DNA from: VGSG01 sp040756375
GTDB taxonomy: Bacteria > Desulfobacterota > Desulfomonilia > Desulfomonilales > Desulfomonilaceae
Reading direction: 5' to 3'
Assembly: GCA_040756375.1 (NCBI GenBank)
Contig: JBFLZC010000022.1
Location: forward strand, 29,251 to 93,250
Length of the DNA stretch: 64,000 nucleotides
Position numbers and translations under genes: made by a program. Of the stretch, positions 57,362 through 64,000 are shown one piece after another (within the stretch, counting starts at the first letter, position 1; the number at the start of each line of letters is the position of its first letter). The notes beneath the pieces are model-generated. The model saw nothing but the letters and a program-made list of their open reading frames with translations. It searched no databases and was not told where the DNA came from.

Positions 57362-57443
57362 GTAGGTCGGGCTGAGCTGTGCGAAACCCGACACAAGTTG
57401 CTTCCATCTCACGTCGGATTTCGCGTTGCTCAATCCGACCCAC
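57362..57443. repeat. GTAGGTCGG palindromic element, copy 2
   Basis: GTAGGTCGGGCTGAGC and CGCGTTGCTCAATCCGACCCAC are inverted ends. It follows a shorter GGTAGGGACCGGCGTCCCTG CCGG repeat at 57313-57348. The gap 57306-57691 has these and the 57484 repeat, no gene. Confidence 0.7.
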
Positions 57444-57483
57444 GATTCCTATAGCAGGTCTCGAAAGTAAGAACGGCTTCATT

Positions 57484-57557
<74 letters not shown>

Positions 57558-57691
57558 AGACACGATCCCCCTTCATTGAGTTCTGGCTACATAGCGTGAG
57601 GACTTTTGAGCATTGCTATATGCGTGGCATTCCCCGCATCAAGCGATACATGCATTCATTTCCCTGACAGCCAAACTGAATAGGGCACACC

Positions 57692-59374
57692 ATGGCATCC
57701 GGCCGATATACCGCATACCACGTGTATCAGAATCTTAGCTTTCCCGAAGCTCAGAAGGCTGCGACGTGGCCGTACAAGCTTCCTGAGTATCAATGCAAGC
57801 ACTCGCAGCGCGGGGCACTCTTCCAGTTCGAGAACATGGTCGAACGTATACATTTTGACGCGGCGGTTACCACGTGCTGCGATCAACCCGTGCTGAACTT
57901 CGCCAACAAGCCGCAGTACTCGGACGCGTCACGACCCATGAATCCCACCGATTGCGGCGCCCGAGTGCAGAGCGTCGGCTGCACGGTGCTTGAGGTCTTC
58001 GTCGAGAGCGCTTCAGCCTTTTGCGCGGACGCCGGAGCCAGGGTGCGGCGAATCAAGATCCAATGCCCTTCCCAGTGCCCGGACCTCGTCTCCATTTTGG
58101 GAGGGGGCAAACTCAGCGGCCAGTACGGCGACTTCAAATCGCTGGGTGTTGAAGCAGGCGAAGTGCTCATCCTGGAATATACACCGGATCCGACGCTCGT
58201 TTCGGGCTGGTACGACAACTGCTCCGGAGCCGCTCCGATAACTGAGGAATTTTGCGGAGGCTACACGCTCAGTTATATCTTGAGGGCCGGCCTGGATAGC
58301 CCTGGAGGCTGTGATTGCGATTGCTGCGGAAGCCACGGCATATTCCCTCTGCCCGCGATGACCCTGATGGCGCCTTCATCAGTTGATGCGGGCTGGGCTA
58401 ATGACGTGGAGATTCCCGGCGCAATCAGCGGGGATGAGTCATGCTCCGGCGGGGCGATCATGGGCACCTTTTCCGGCATCGGCTCAGCGTCCGTCGCATG
58501 GAACGGCGCGGTGCAATACAATTCAAACGGCGCAACGAGGTTTGTTACTCGCGATCCTGCGAGTGTGGGTTCCAGCGGGTCTCCTGCATGTTGCGGCGGA
58601 AACATTTTCTGGAGCGGCACAGACGGGTGTGGAGGCGGAGATACTGGACAGACGACCATCATCCCGCGCATTGGATCATCCATGATCGTCCCGGCATCGG
58701 GAAGCGTGCTTTCAGAAGGGACCGGTTATGCATTCAGCGGGAGCGGTGCATGTTCATATTCATCCAGCGCGGATTTGACGATCTCTACATCGTGTTTGAC
58801 CAACACACCCGCGAATGTTGCTCGGTATGACGGTTACTTGCGGCGGATACTCACTGGACCACTCCAATTCAGCGGCACACATCAATGCTCGGGGTGCTGC
58901 GGATCGGGTTCGGTTTCAGTTTCGTTTTCGAACGGATGCGGTGGGAATTACTCGGGGCAATACGACGTCCGCCGATTGTACTCGGATTCGAGCCAGGTCG
59001 GATATGTTTACAAATGCCGTGACTATTATTCCGGGAGCCAGCATTATTACAAACCGACCCGAGCCGACTTGTGGTGCGAAGGAACCTCGGGTTCATTTTC
59101 CGACATCTCCGCCGAGTCCCACGCGACGCTCCAGGAATGCGTTTCACGCATCAGCGGGACGAGCGCGATGCACATTTCAGGCTCCGCAGGATGCAGCGGG
59201 AGCTTATCAGGAAGCACTTCCTGCTGTTGGTATTCGGACAACGGCCTTTCCGGATACGATTTCAGATCAAAAGTATACTCGTCCAGCGGTTCGAGGTGCT
59301 GTGCAGTGGACACTCAAAGCGGCGCGTGGGTATTCAGCGGCAGCGGCGCTTCGTGCTGCCCGGTGACAGGATAA
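57692..59374 (+). CDS. Cys/Gly/Ser-rich phage-cassette protein
   Basis: A 560-residue protein not assigned to a family. The first 190 residues are mixed (NLSFPEAQKAATWPYKLPEY, VERIHFDAAVTTCCDQPVLN, GEVLILEYTPDPTLVSGWYD). From about residue 200 it is rich in Cys, often paired (GGCDCDCCGSHG, SPACCGGNIFW, CSGCCGSG, STSCCWYSDN, SGSRCCAVD), Gly and Ser, with FSGSG repeats. This is unusual for phage proteins assembled in the cytoplasm and suggests a particle-surface or outside role, or metal-binding cores. It lies after the tail gene, followed by a zinc-ribbon gene four bases on. Confidence 0.65.
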   Translation: MASGRYTAYHVYQNLSFPEAQKAATWPYKLPEYQCKHSQRGALFQFENMVERIHFDAAVTTCCDQPVLNFANKPQYSDASRPMNPTDCGARVQSVGCTVLEVFVESASAFCADAGARVRRIKIQCPSQCPDLVSILGGGKLSGQYGDFKSLGVEAGEVLILEYTPDPTLVSGWYDNCSGAAPITEEFCGGYTLSYILRAGLDSPGGCDCDCCGSHGIFPLPAMTLMAPSSVDAGWANDVEIPGAISGDESCSGGAIMGTFSGIGSASVAWNGAVQYNSNGATRFVTRDPASVGSSGSPACCGGNIFWSGTDGCGGGDTGQTTIIPRIGSSMIVPASGSVLSEGTGYAFSGSGACSYSSSADLTISTSCLTNTPANVARYDGYLRRILTGPLQFSGTHQCSGCCGSGSVSVSFSNGCGGNYSGQYDVRRLYSDSSQVGYVYKCRDYYSGSQHYYKPTRADLWCEGTSGSFSDISAESHATLQECVSRISGTSAMHISGSAGCSGSLSGSTSCCWYSDNGLSGYDFRSKVYSSSGSRCCAVDTQSGAWVFSGSGASCCPVTG

Positions 59375-59378
59375 CAAA

Positions 59379-59609
59379 ATGGCCGATGAAGGTTGTAGTC
59401 TCGAGAACTATATCGGTTTTCTGCACTACCTTGCGTCAGTCGTGCAGACGCTCAACGGCGTTCCGGTGATGAGCGCGACATGCCCGGAATGCGGCCGCAC
59501 GTGGTCGGTCTGGAAGAAGCTCTGTCCCGAAAGCCCCGACTATGCGTGCGGCTATCGAGCCGTCTGGAAATGCGAAAACCCCGAGTGCGGTGAAATGGAA
59601 CTCCGGTAG
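59379..59609 (+). CDS. Zinc-ribbon-like protein, 76 residues
   Basis: MADEGCSLENYIGFLHYLAS, VVQTLNGVPVMSATCPECGR, TWSVWKKLCPESPDYACGYR, AVWKCENPECGEMELR. The Cys pattern CPECGRTW..C..C..CENPECG could bind one or two zinc ions. It is coupled to the upstream Cys-rich gene and belongs to the phage cassette. Function unknown. Confidence 0.65.
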   Translation: MADEGCSLENYIGFLHYLASVVQTLNGVPVMSATCPECGRTWSVWKKLCPESPDYACGYRAVWKCENPECGEMELR

Positions 59610-59636
59610 CAAGGCGAAAGACCGGGTTCTCGGTGT

Positions 59637-59936
59637 TCATTGCTTCGGGAAGATTCGGTCTCTGTCCTTCTGGAGATCCAATGGTTGCGGTGGGGGCTTG
59701 TACCGACCGGGTGCTGCCGATTGAGCCTGGTCAGAAGATTCCCTAGCGAACTCCCGATGGCAGCGTGCCTTGCACATCTCCTGCATGTGAGCCTGTGATT
59801 TCTCGGGGTATTCTTTCTCGCACCTGTCAATGCATTTGCCGTGCTCCGTGTACGGATAAAGAAGATTGTTCACGACAGAGCACCCCGCAAGAGCAATTGC
59901 AATCATGACAAGAGCCGCTGCAACATACATTTTCAT
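59637..59936 (-). CDS. Small Cys-rich lipoprotein on the opposite strand
   Basis: A 99-residue protein with an N-terminal signal ending LAGC (C19 likely lipidated: AAALVMIAIALAGCSVV), then HGKCIDRCEKEYPEKSQAHM, QEMCKARCHREF with two CxxxC pairs, and a basic Pro-rich tail. It is on the minus strand inside a plus-strand phage cassette, so it is an insertion or moron-type gene, or a host gene. It may be exported to the outer membrane. No assigned family; the CxxxC..CxxxC pattern would suit a coiled-coil helix-hairpin (CHCH-like) fold. Confidence 0.65.
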   Translation of the reverse strand: MKMYVAAALVMIAIALAGCSVVNNLLYPYTEHGKCIDRCEKEYPEKSQAHMQEMCKARCHREFARESSDQAQSAAPGRYKPPPQPLDLQKDRDRIFPKQ

Positions 59937-59967
59937 GACTCATCTCAAAGAAGAGCGGTAGGCCCGG

Positions 59968-59995
59968 GTAGGGGCGAACGGCCGTACGCCCCTAC
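59968..59995. repeat. Short GTAGGGGCG palindrome
   Basis: GTAGGGGCG-AACGGCCGTA-CGCCCCTAC is a perfect nine-base inverted repeat with an internal CGGCCG. Related to 41945 and 60091. Confidence 0.7.
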
Positions 59996-60090
59996 AATGG
60001 CATTTGACGCTGCTGACGAGAATAATATGATTCCTCACTGAGAATGTCCCAGTTTCGTCAATCTTTGACCCAATGGAGCGACGCGAAGGT

Positions 60091-60148
60091 GTAGGGGCGC
60101 AATTCATTGCGCCCGAATATCCCTGGGCGTGATGAATCACGCCCCTAC
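60091..60148. repeat. GTAGGGGCGCAATTCATT palindromic repeat, copy 2
   Basis: GTAGGGGCGCAATTCATTGC and GGGCGTGATGAATCACGCCC CTAC, as at 41945-41999. The gap 59937-60258 has only this repeat and the short palindrome before it. Confidence 0.75.
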
Positions 60149-60258
60149 AGCGGGAATTCTGCGGCCGATGATCATCGTTAATGCCTTCTATATATCCGAA
60201 ATTGCCTGTTTCTCATAACAGAATTCCGTCAAAACATTTCTTCGCAAGGAGCAAGTAA

Positions 60259-61113
60259 ATGCCTATCAGCTCATTCGATTATCAAGCCGCGTTCGGAGAA
60301 AACCCCTGGGTGCGGCCTACGGAGCAGATTTCCAATCTCGTAGCAAAGTACGCTTCTTCGCTGGCGCCACGAGCCACACAATCGAATGCAGGCTCCACAA
60401 GCTACTCAAGCTGGGAATCGCCTACGGTGGAGCCATCCGATCCCTCGGTAACTCGGTACATGTCGCATTTGCTCGGAGGACAGCGTCAACAACTGAATGA
60501 GTATGTCCGTCGTGCAGGAGGCGCGGGCATTCAGAGGTCGGGCCTGAACGTAAGGGGCGGCCCGGGTTTGGGCTCGTCATTGCACCACGCTGCCATGCAG
60601 ACTCTTGCCGCGGGTTACGGAGATCGCTTCCGACAGGCCATGGATTACGGCAAATACGTTAAGGGAGCATCTTACAGCCAATATCGTGAAGGCTTGGCGG
60701 ACCTGCAAAACCTCCTGGGCACACAACATAGATATCTATCCAGCCAGGCTGATTGGAGCGATCGACTGGCCACACTGAAACACGGCGATTGGCAGCGTGA
60801 TTTGGAGTGGGAGCGCGACAGCCCTTTTCGGCAGCTCAAGCTCCAGCAGGGACAGCAGCAGCTCAGAACGAGTCAATGGAAGGACATGACGGAACGGGAA
60901 GCGCACTTGAGGTCACTGGAAGAGAAGAACCAGTTGCAGCGCGATTGGCAGCGCACGGTCGGACTCAGCGCGGCCAGCGTCGCACTCCCCAGCGCGGCCG
61001 GAAATCTTCTCAGGGCTGAACGGGCCATGGTCGGCCTGGGCGTGTGGCAACCGCTGAGCCGCTCGATCAGGCTCCAGGCAAGCTTGGGCTCGGGTAAAGG
61101 TTCCGGGGGCTAA
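60259..61113 (+). CDS. Phage-cassette helical protein, possible ejection protein
   Basis: A 284-residue protein, Gln- and Arg-rich and mainly helical from about residue 60: TRYMSHLLGGQRQQLNEYVR, RAGGAGIQRSGLNVRGGPGL, YGKYVKGASYSQYREGLADL, QNLLGTQHRYLSSQADWSDR, WERDSPFRQLKLQQGQQQLR. It ends with a Gly/Ser tail. Such Gln-rich helical proteins placed after tail genes are often internal virion (DNA ejection) proteins in podoviruses, which is only an analogy here. CAAGGAGCAAGTAA precedes the ATG. Confidence 0.6.
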   Translation: MPISSFDYQAAFGENPWVRPTEQISNLVAKYASSLAPRATQSNAGSTSYSSWESPTVEPSDPSVTRYMSHLLGGQRQQLNEYVRRAGGAGIQRSGLNVRGGPGLGSSLHHAAMQTLAAGYGDRFRQAMDYGKYVKGASYSQYREGLADLQNLLGTQHRYLSSQADWSDRLATLKHGDWQRDLEWERDSPFRQLKLQQGQQQLRTSQWKDMTEREAHLRSLEEKNQLQRDWQRTVGLSAASVALPSAAGNLLRAERAMVGLGVWQPLSRSIRLQASLGSGKGSGG

Positions 61114-61145
61114 ATACGGCGCTTCATAATATAGGGTCACAGGTT

Positions 61146-61238
61146 TGGGTGCCACTGACCTGCGCCTGCTCGGGTCAGTGTTGGAGGCGCATCCCAGAAG
61201 AGCACTGACCCATAGAAACTCTGAGTCAGTGGCACCCG
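61146..61238. repeat. GGGTGCCACTG..CAGTGGCACCC palindromic element, copy 2
   Basis: GGGTGCCACTGACC and GAGTCAGTGGCACCC are inverted, with a CGGGTCAGTG..GCACTGACCC inner pair. A GGCAGGGACGCCGGTGCCTACC and CCCTCACCC-type repeat follows at 61306-61413. The 61114-61474 gap thus holds repeats only. Confidence 0.75.
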
Positions 61239-61474
61239 AATATGTCACCGAACCTACTTTTTTGCGGCGAGTTGAATCCGGGCACTTTATCCGGGCCCAG
61301 CCTTGCCCCTCCCCTACAACCCTCCCGCCAGACGAGGGGGATGCACCGGCAGGGACGCCGGTGCCTACCAAAGCCCTGTCTCCTCCCTTAATGGGAGAGG
61401 ACAGGGGAGGGTGAGATCTGCGTAATCCTAATGCGCTGCCGTATACGCAGATCGCCAGGTCGCGGCTGTCACGG

Positions 61475-62305
61475 TCATCGTGGCCTGGTAGGGAACACAG
61501 GCGCAACAGGCGTCACGGGCTGGACCACAGGCGGCCTGGGCCGCGGGGGCCATCGATGCCAAGGGTACCAAGGATACCAGGGATAGGCAGTATAGTATTC
61601 AATGCTGGGTTGAACAGGCTGTGGTGGGGTCATGGCCTGGGCGAGCGCTTGCTGTTCCTGTAAGCGCGCCTGCTGCTCCGACCAGATGCGGCCCTGTTGC
61701 ATCACCGCTTCGTTGAATGCCTGGAGGAGCTTCTGGCGCCGCTCTGCTTCTTCTTCTCGAAGATATTCGCGGTTGGCCTCTTCGGTCATCCTGACAGTCT
61801 GCTGAAGATAAGGATTGTTCGGGTCCCGTGCGAGCGCGTCCTTGAGGTACTTTTCTCCGGCAAATCGGTTGCCGAGGAAATACTCTGTCTTTCCCAGGCC
61901 GACCAGCGCTGCCACGAAATCAGGGCGCACAGAGAGCACTTCATTGAAATTTTTGCGAGCGTCCTCCAGCTGCCCCCGCGTGAGCTGAATCTCTGCCAAC
62001 AAGGTACGAGCAGCAACATCGTCCGGGTAGAAGGCCAAGACATCTTCCAGCGCCTTAGTAGCCTCAGGATACCTGCCCATTTGATAATAGGCCGATCCCA
62101 ACCCGAACATGGCTCCATGATGAGTCATGTCCTTGTCCAGGACTTTCTCGTACAACTCGACCGCCTCCTGGACTTTCCCTTCTCTGTGCAGCTTAAGGGC
62201 CTGCTCAAACGGGTCGCCGGTGGTGCCGGGGGTCTGAGCGTATGAGATCGAGCAAAGAACAAGTGCGGCCGACAATAGGGATACGAGCAATCGGGTCGTC
62301 TTCAT
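61475..62305 (-). CDS. Secreted TPR-repeat protein with Trp/Pro-rich tail
   Basis: A 276-residue exported protein. The signal peptide is KTTRLLVSLLSAALVLCSIS YAQ. Residues about 35-170 hold four TPR units (FEQALKLHREGKVQEAVELY, GLGSAYYQMGRYPEATKALE, LLAEIQLTRGQLEDARKNFN, GLGKTEYFLGNRFAGEKYLK). A Gln/Glu-rich helix follows, then SIEYYTAYPWYPWYPWHRWP and a Pro/Val tail. I chose ATG 62305 with AGGAGGGCTGC in front over a longer frame to 62350. It lies on the opposite strand to the phage genes. Probably a host-type envelope scaffold protein. Confidence 0.8.
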   Translation of the reverse strand: MKTTRLLVSLLSAALVLCSISYAQTPGTTGDPFEQALKLHREGKVQEAVELYEKVLDKDMTHHGAMFGLGSAYYQMGRYPEATKALEDVLAFYPDDVAARTLLAEIQLTRGQLEDARKNFNEVLSVRPDFVAALVGLGKTEYFLGNRFAGEKYLKDALARDPNNPYLQQTVRMTEEANREYLREEEAERRQKLLQAFNEAVMQQGRIWSEQQARLQEQQALAQAMTPPQPVQPSIEYYTAYPWYPWYPWHRWPPRPRPPVVQPVTPVAPVFPTRPR

Positions 62306-62636
62306 GCAGCCCTCCTGACGGGTTCCTGTGGAGGCCTTTGGACGAGTCACCCCCCACGATGAATCACCCCTGACAACTCCATCCTATCACAACCAAGACT
62401 GGGCTTGAAGTTCGTGTGTGCGTTCGCTTCGGAAGGGGGTGTCTGGCGGCGGGAGATGGGCAGTTTGGGGCACAAGCGAGGATCGAGGCCGCTTTCGACG
62501 CACTTTCGTTTTTAGGGTTGACTAGTTTGGTTAACTGTGGTCACATGGGGGAAGGAGAACACATGTTCTCGATTGGCGCCAATTTCCTATAAATAGCCAG
62601 AAACGGTACATCACGAGAAAGGGGGTCGCCCATCGT

Positions 62637-62795
62637 ATGAGATCGAGGTTAACCCAAAAAGCTAAGAAAGCAAAAGGCTCGGCCAAGCCCGCCTGGCTCT
62701 CGCCACGCTTCTCCGCCCCAATCCAGGGACTACGCCCCGTCACGCAGGTGGTGAGTACCCCTGGACCACAGGCCTGTACTTCGCTGGAGGTGTGA
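62637..62795 (+). CDS. Small basic protein, 52 residues
   Basis: MRSRLTQKAKKAKGSAKPAW, LSPRFSAPIQGLRPVTQVVS, TPGPQACTSLEV. It ends one base before the next ATG (62797), suggesting coupling; AAAGGGGG stands rather far upstream. Its composition is not clearly coding, so treat as tentative. It lies in the 62306-62796 gap, which otherwise shows nothing. Confidence 0.3.
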   Translation: MRSRLTQKAKKAKGSAKPAWLSPRFSAPIQGLRPVTQVVSTPGPQACTSLEV

Positions 62796-62796
62796 C

Positions 62797-63030
62797 ATGA
62801 CCGATGTAAATCATCTGAAGCTGATGTCGAATTCATTCAACAAGCTCCATGACCAGCTCTCCGTCATTCGCGGACATGCGGAAGCACTCAACGATTCGGA
62901 GGCCGTAAAGCTCGTGGAGGCCATGGAATTCGGGTTGCTCGCTCCTATGCGCAAGCTGCGGGTTCATCTGCGCATTCCGTACGACTGGCACGAACAGCGA
63001 AGTCCAGGCGAGGAGCGGGCTTATGAGTGA
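62797..63030 (+). CDS. Hypothetical protein, 77 residues
   Basis: MTDVNHLKLMSNSFNKLHDQ, LSVIRGHAEALNDSEAVKLV, EAMEFGLLAPMRKLRVHLRI, PYDWHEQRSPGEERAYE. Helical, without cysteines. GCTGGAGGTGTGAC precedes the ATG. The end overlaps the next gene by eight bases. No family recognised; it is grouped with the phage cassette by strand and spacing. Confidence 0.65.
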   Translation: MTDVNHLKLMSNSFNKLHDQLSVIRGHAEALNDSEAVKLVEAMEFGLLAPMRKLRVHLRIPYDWHEQRSPGEERAYE

Positions 63031-63412
63031 AAAGCCGGCCACGGTTGACGAGTGGAAGAGGCTCAATGCGTCCCGGCTCGTCCAGTGTCGCTGGGGATGC
63101 CAGCTCACCGAAGACGCGTGCAGAGCGTATCAATCGCGAAGGAGCCGCTTCGTGATTCACTTCAACGGCAGCGGCAATCCTTACCCTAGGGTGAATGCGG
63201 ACTATCTCCGGTGCGTTTATCCTGAGCCGTGCGCTCACCTGATTCCTGAGAGTGAGGCCGAGGCACTGGCTGAGAAACGGTGCGCGAAAGCGGTGCAGCG
63301 CAGGTCCGAGCAGAACGACGAGATGGGCGCGGCTCGCGAAAAGGCACGCCTGGTGAGTCCTGAACCCATGCTGGGCGAGGCGGAATGGACGCGTTCCCTT
63401 GTGACGAAATGA
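63023..63412 (+). CDS. Hypothetical Cys-containing protein, 129 residues
   Basis: VDEWKRLNASRLVQCRWGCQ, LTEDACRAYQSRRSRFVIHF, NGSGNPYPRVNADYLRCVYP, EPCAHLIPESEAEALAEKRC. Four Cys in the first half (CRWGC, AC, RC..PC) could bind zinc. The second half is a charged helix. GGCGAGGAGCGGGCTT precedes the ATG at 63023, which overlaps the upstream gene. Resembles small zinc-binding phage proteins such as late regulators or DksA-like factors in style only. Confidence 0.6.
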   Translation: MSEKPATVDEWKRLNASRLVQCRWGCQLTEDACRAYQSRRSRFVIHFNGSGNPYPRVNADYLRCVYPEPCAHLIPESEAEALAEKRCAKAVQRRSEQNDEMGAAREKARLVSPEPMLGEAEWTRSLVTK

Positions 63413-63479
63413 GGCCGCTTTTGAAGTCGCAAGCCTATCACTCTTTTGCCCAAATTCGGTACCGTGTGTCCGTAAGAAC

Positions 63480-63553
63480 TGGTGGGACAGTCCCGCGAAG
63501 CGCGGGATTGCCAGTCATTCTCAAATAGACAGGCGAGACGCCTGCCCCACCAA
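63480..63553. repeat. Dispersed TGGTGGGACAGGC palindromic repeat, copy 4
   Basis: TGGTGGGACAGTCCCGCGAA with inner GCGAAGCGCGGGA hairpin, and GACAGGCGAGACGCCTGCCC CACCA as the other arm. Confidence 0.7.
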
Positions 63554-63623
63554 GGCCATCAATGCACGACCATATCCATCCAATCCTGTACTTGTAGATA
63601 GGTTCTTTAGGCAAGGAGGAGCT

Positions 63624-63842
63624 TTGAACAAGTCTACTGTGATCTGGTCCTGTCCTTTGTGCGGTCATGGCACATGGGGCAGGCTTCACGAAGCACCGGA
63701 TTTCTGTGCGGGATGCGGCGAAGGCATGTCTGCGGCTCTTCCGAACAGACAAGCTGCGGTGGAAACCTATTTTTGCGATCGCTATCACCGGAAGCACGAG
63801 GATCCGGCCTGGTTTTCTCGATTCAAGGCAAGATTCCTATGA
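63624..63842 (+). CDS. Small zinc-ribbon protein, 72 residues
   Basis: MNKSTVIWSCPLCGHGTWGR, LHEAPDFCAGCGEGMSAALP, NRQAAVETYFCDRYHRKHED, PAWFSRFKARFL. CPLC and CAGC form a zinc ribbon. The start is TTG 63624, four bases after AAGGAGGA, a short spacing. It is the last phage-type gene before the IS110 end and may be a remnant of a larger cassette. Confidence 0.55.
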   Translation: MNKSTVIWSCPLCGHGTWGRLHEAPDFCAGCGEGMSAALPNRQAAVETYFCDRYHRKHEDPAWFSRFKARFL

Positions 63843-63873
63843 AGGTTCGGCATGAAGTCTCCGTGGTCGAGTG

Positions 63874-63894
63874 TACGTATGGGGTGGTTTGGAG
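63874..63894. repeat. 122-bp dispersed repeat, truncated copy 3
   Basis: TACGTATGGGGTGGTTTGGAG equals the first 21 bases of the copies at 28089 and 53288. The match stops at 63894; from 63895 the sequence is that of an IS110-type element end. The IS appears to have inserted into, or next to, this repeat. Confidence 0.75.
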
Positions 63895-63909
63895 CGACTG
63901 TGTTTTGTG

Positions 63910-63999
63910 TCAAGCGAAAACTTCCCGGTACAGTTCTCTCTTCCTGACCATGGCATTGAGAATGATCAGGAGTTTTCGCATACATGCCGTGATGGCAAC
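63910..63999 (-). mobile_element. IS110-family transposase, C-terminal end (cut by window)
   Basis: On the minus strand, from the window edge to a TGA at 63910, the frame reads VAITACMRKLLIILNAMVRK, RELYREVFA. The (K)-V-A-x-x-A-C-M-R-K-L-L-x-I-L-N-A-M motif is the C-terminal signature of IS110-family DEDD transposases (PF02371 end). The rest lies beyond the window. IS110 elements have no long terminal inverted repeats and often target repeats, consistent with the truncated repeat directly outside it. Confidence 0.8.
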
Positions 64000-64000
64000 C

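Overview
The window reads as chromosome of a GC-rich deltaproteobacterium (Desulfobacterota), perhaps near Desulfomonile or the Syntrophobacteria. This is inferred from the rpsF-rpsR-rplI-dnaB order, an atpZ-atpI-atpB-atpE block with no F1 genes beside it, ferredoxin-nitroreductase and ferritin/rubrerythrin-like proteins, and many short palindromic dispersed repeats. The genus is not proven.

Layout. 1-1870: end of a PDC-sensor protein, then a toxin-antitoxin graveyard (DUF433-like scrap, hicB with a truncated hicA, an intact addiction-module/RelE pair, a Fic C-terminal scrap). 1867-4500 (minus): rpsF-rpsR-rplI-dnaB with a possible S6:S18 leader. 4700-9126: a TetR regulator with near-identical palindromic operators before itself and before an isoquinoline-1-oxidoreductase-like molybdenum hydroxylase, then a ferredoxin-nitroreductase. 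9538-10106: a ParE/Phd-type pair. 10254-12701 (minus): a zinc-ribbon membrane protein and ATP synthase c, a, AtpI and AtpZ. 12944-24788: an RND permease, a putative sulfate exporter, ferritin, a rubrerythrin-like protein, a methyltransferase, an orphan MacB-type permease and a secreted Cys-rich FecR-like protein, separated by repeats.

25474-31059 is a distinctive locus: NodU/CmcH-type carbamoyltransferase, SxtJ-like membrane protein, three tandem 50-residue DUF5989-like membrane proteins, and a membrane-anchored SGNH hydrolase. The genes plausibly act together on an envelope or secreted product. A run of 104 G follows the carbamoyltransferase. 31382-36174 is rpmI-rplT-pheS-pheT-merR, without infC upstream and without ihfA.

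39778-63842 is a phage-derived cassette: portal, scaffold-like protein, SU10-type capsid, a GT2-GT9 glycosyltransferase fusion, long repeat-containing fibre, holin-like proteins and M15 endolysin, a CDP-paratose-epimerase-like enzyme, head-tail adaptor, beta-rich tail protein, and a Cys/Gly/Ser-rich protein. No terminase, integrase or repressor is seen. The open frames are long and intact, yet the gaps hold the same dispersed repeats as the host chromosome, which suggests long residence and perhaps domestication (gene-transfer-agent-like or a decayed but selected prophage). The window ends inside an IS110-family transposase next to a truncated copy of one of these repeats.
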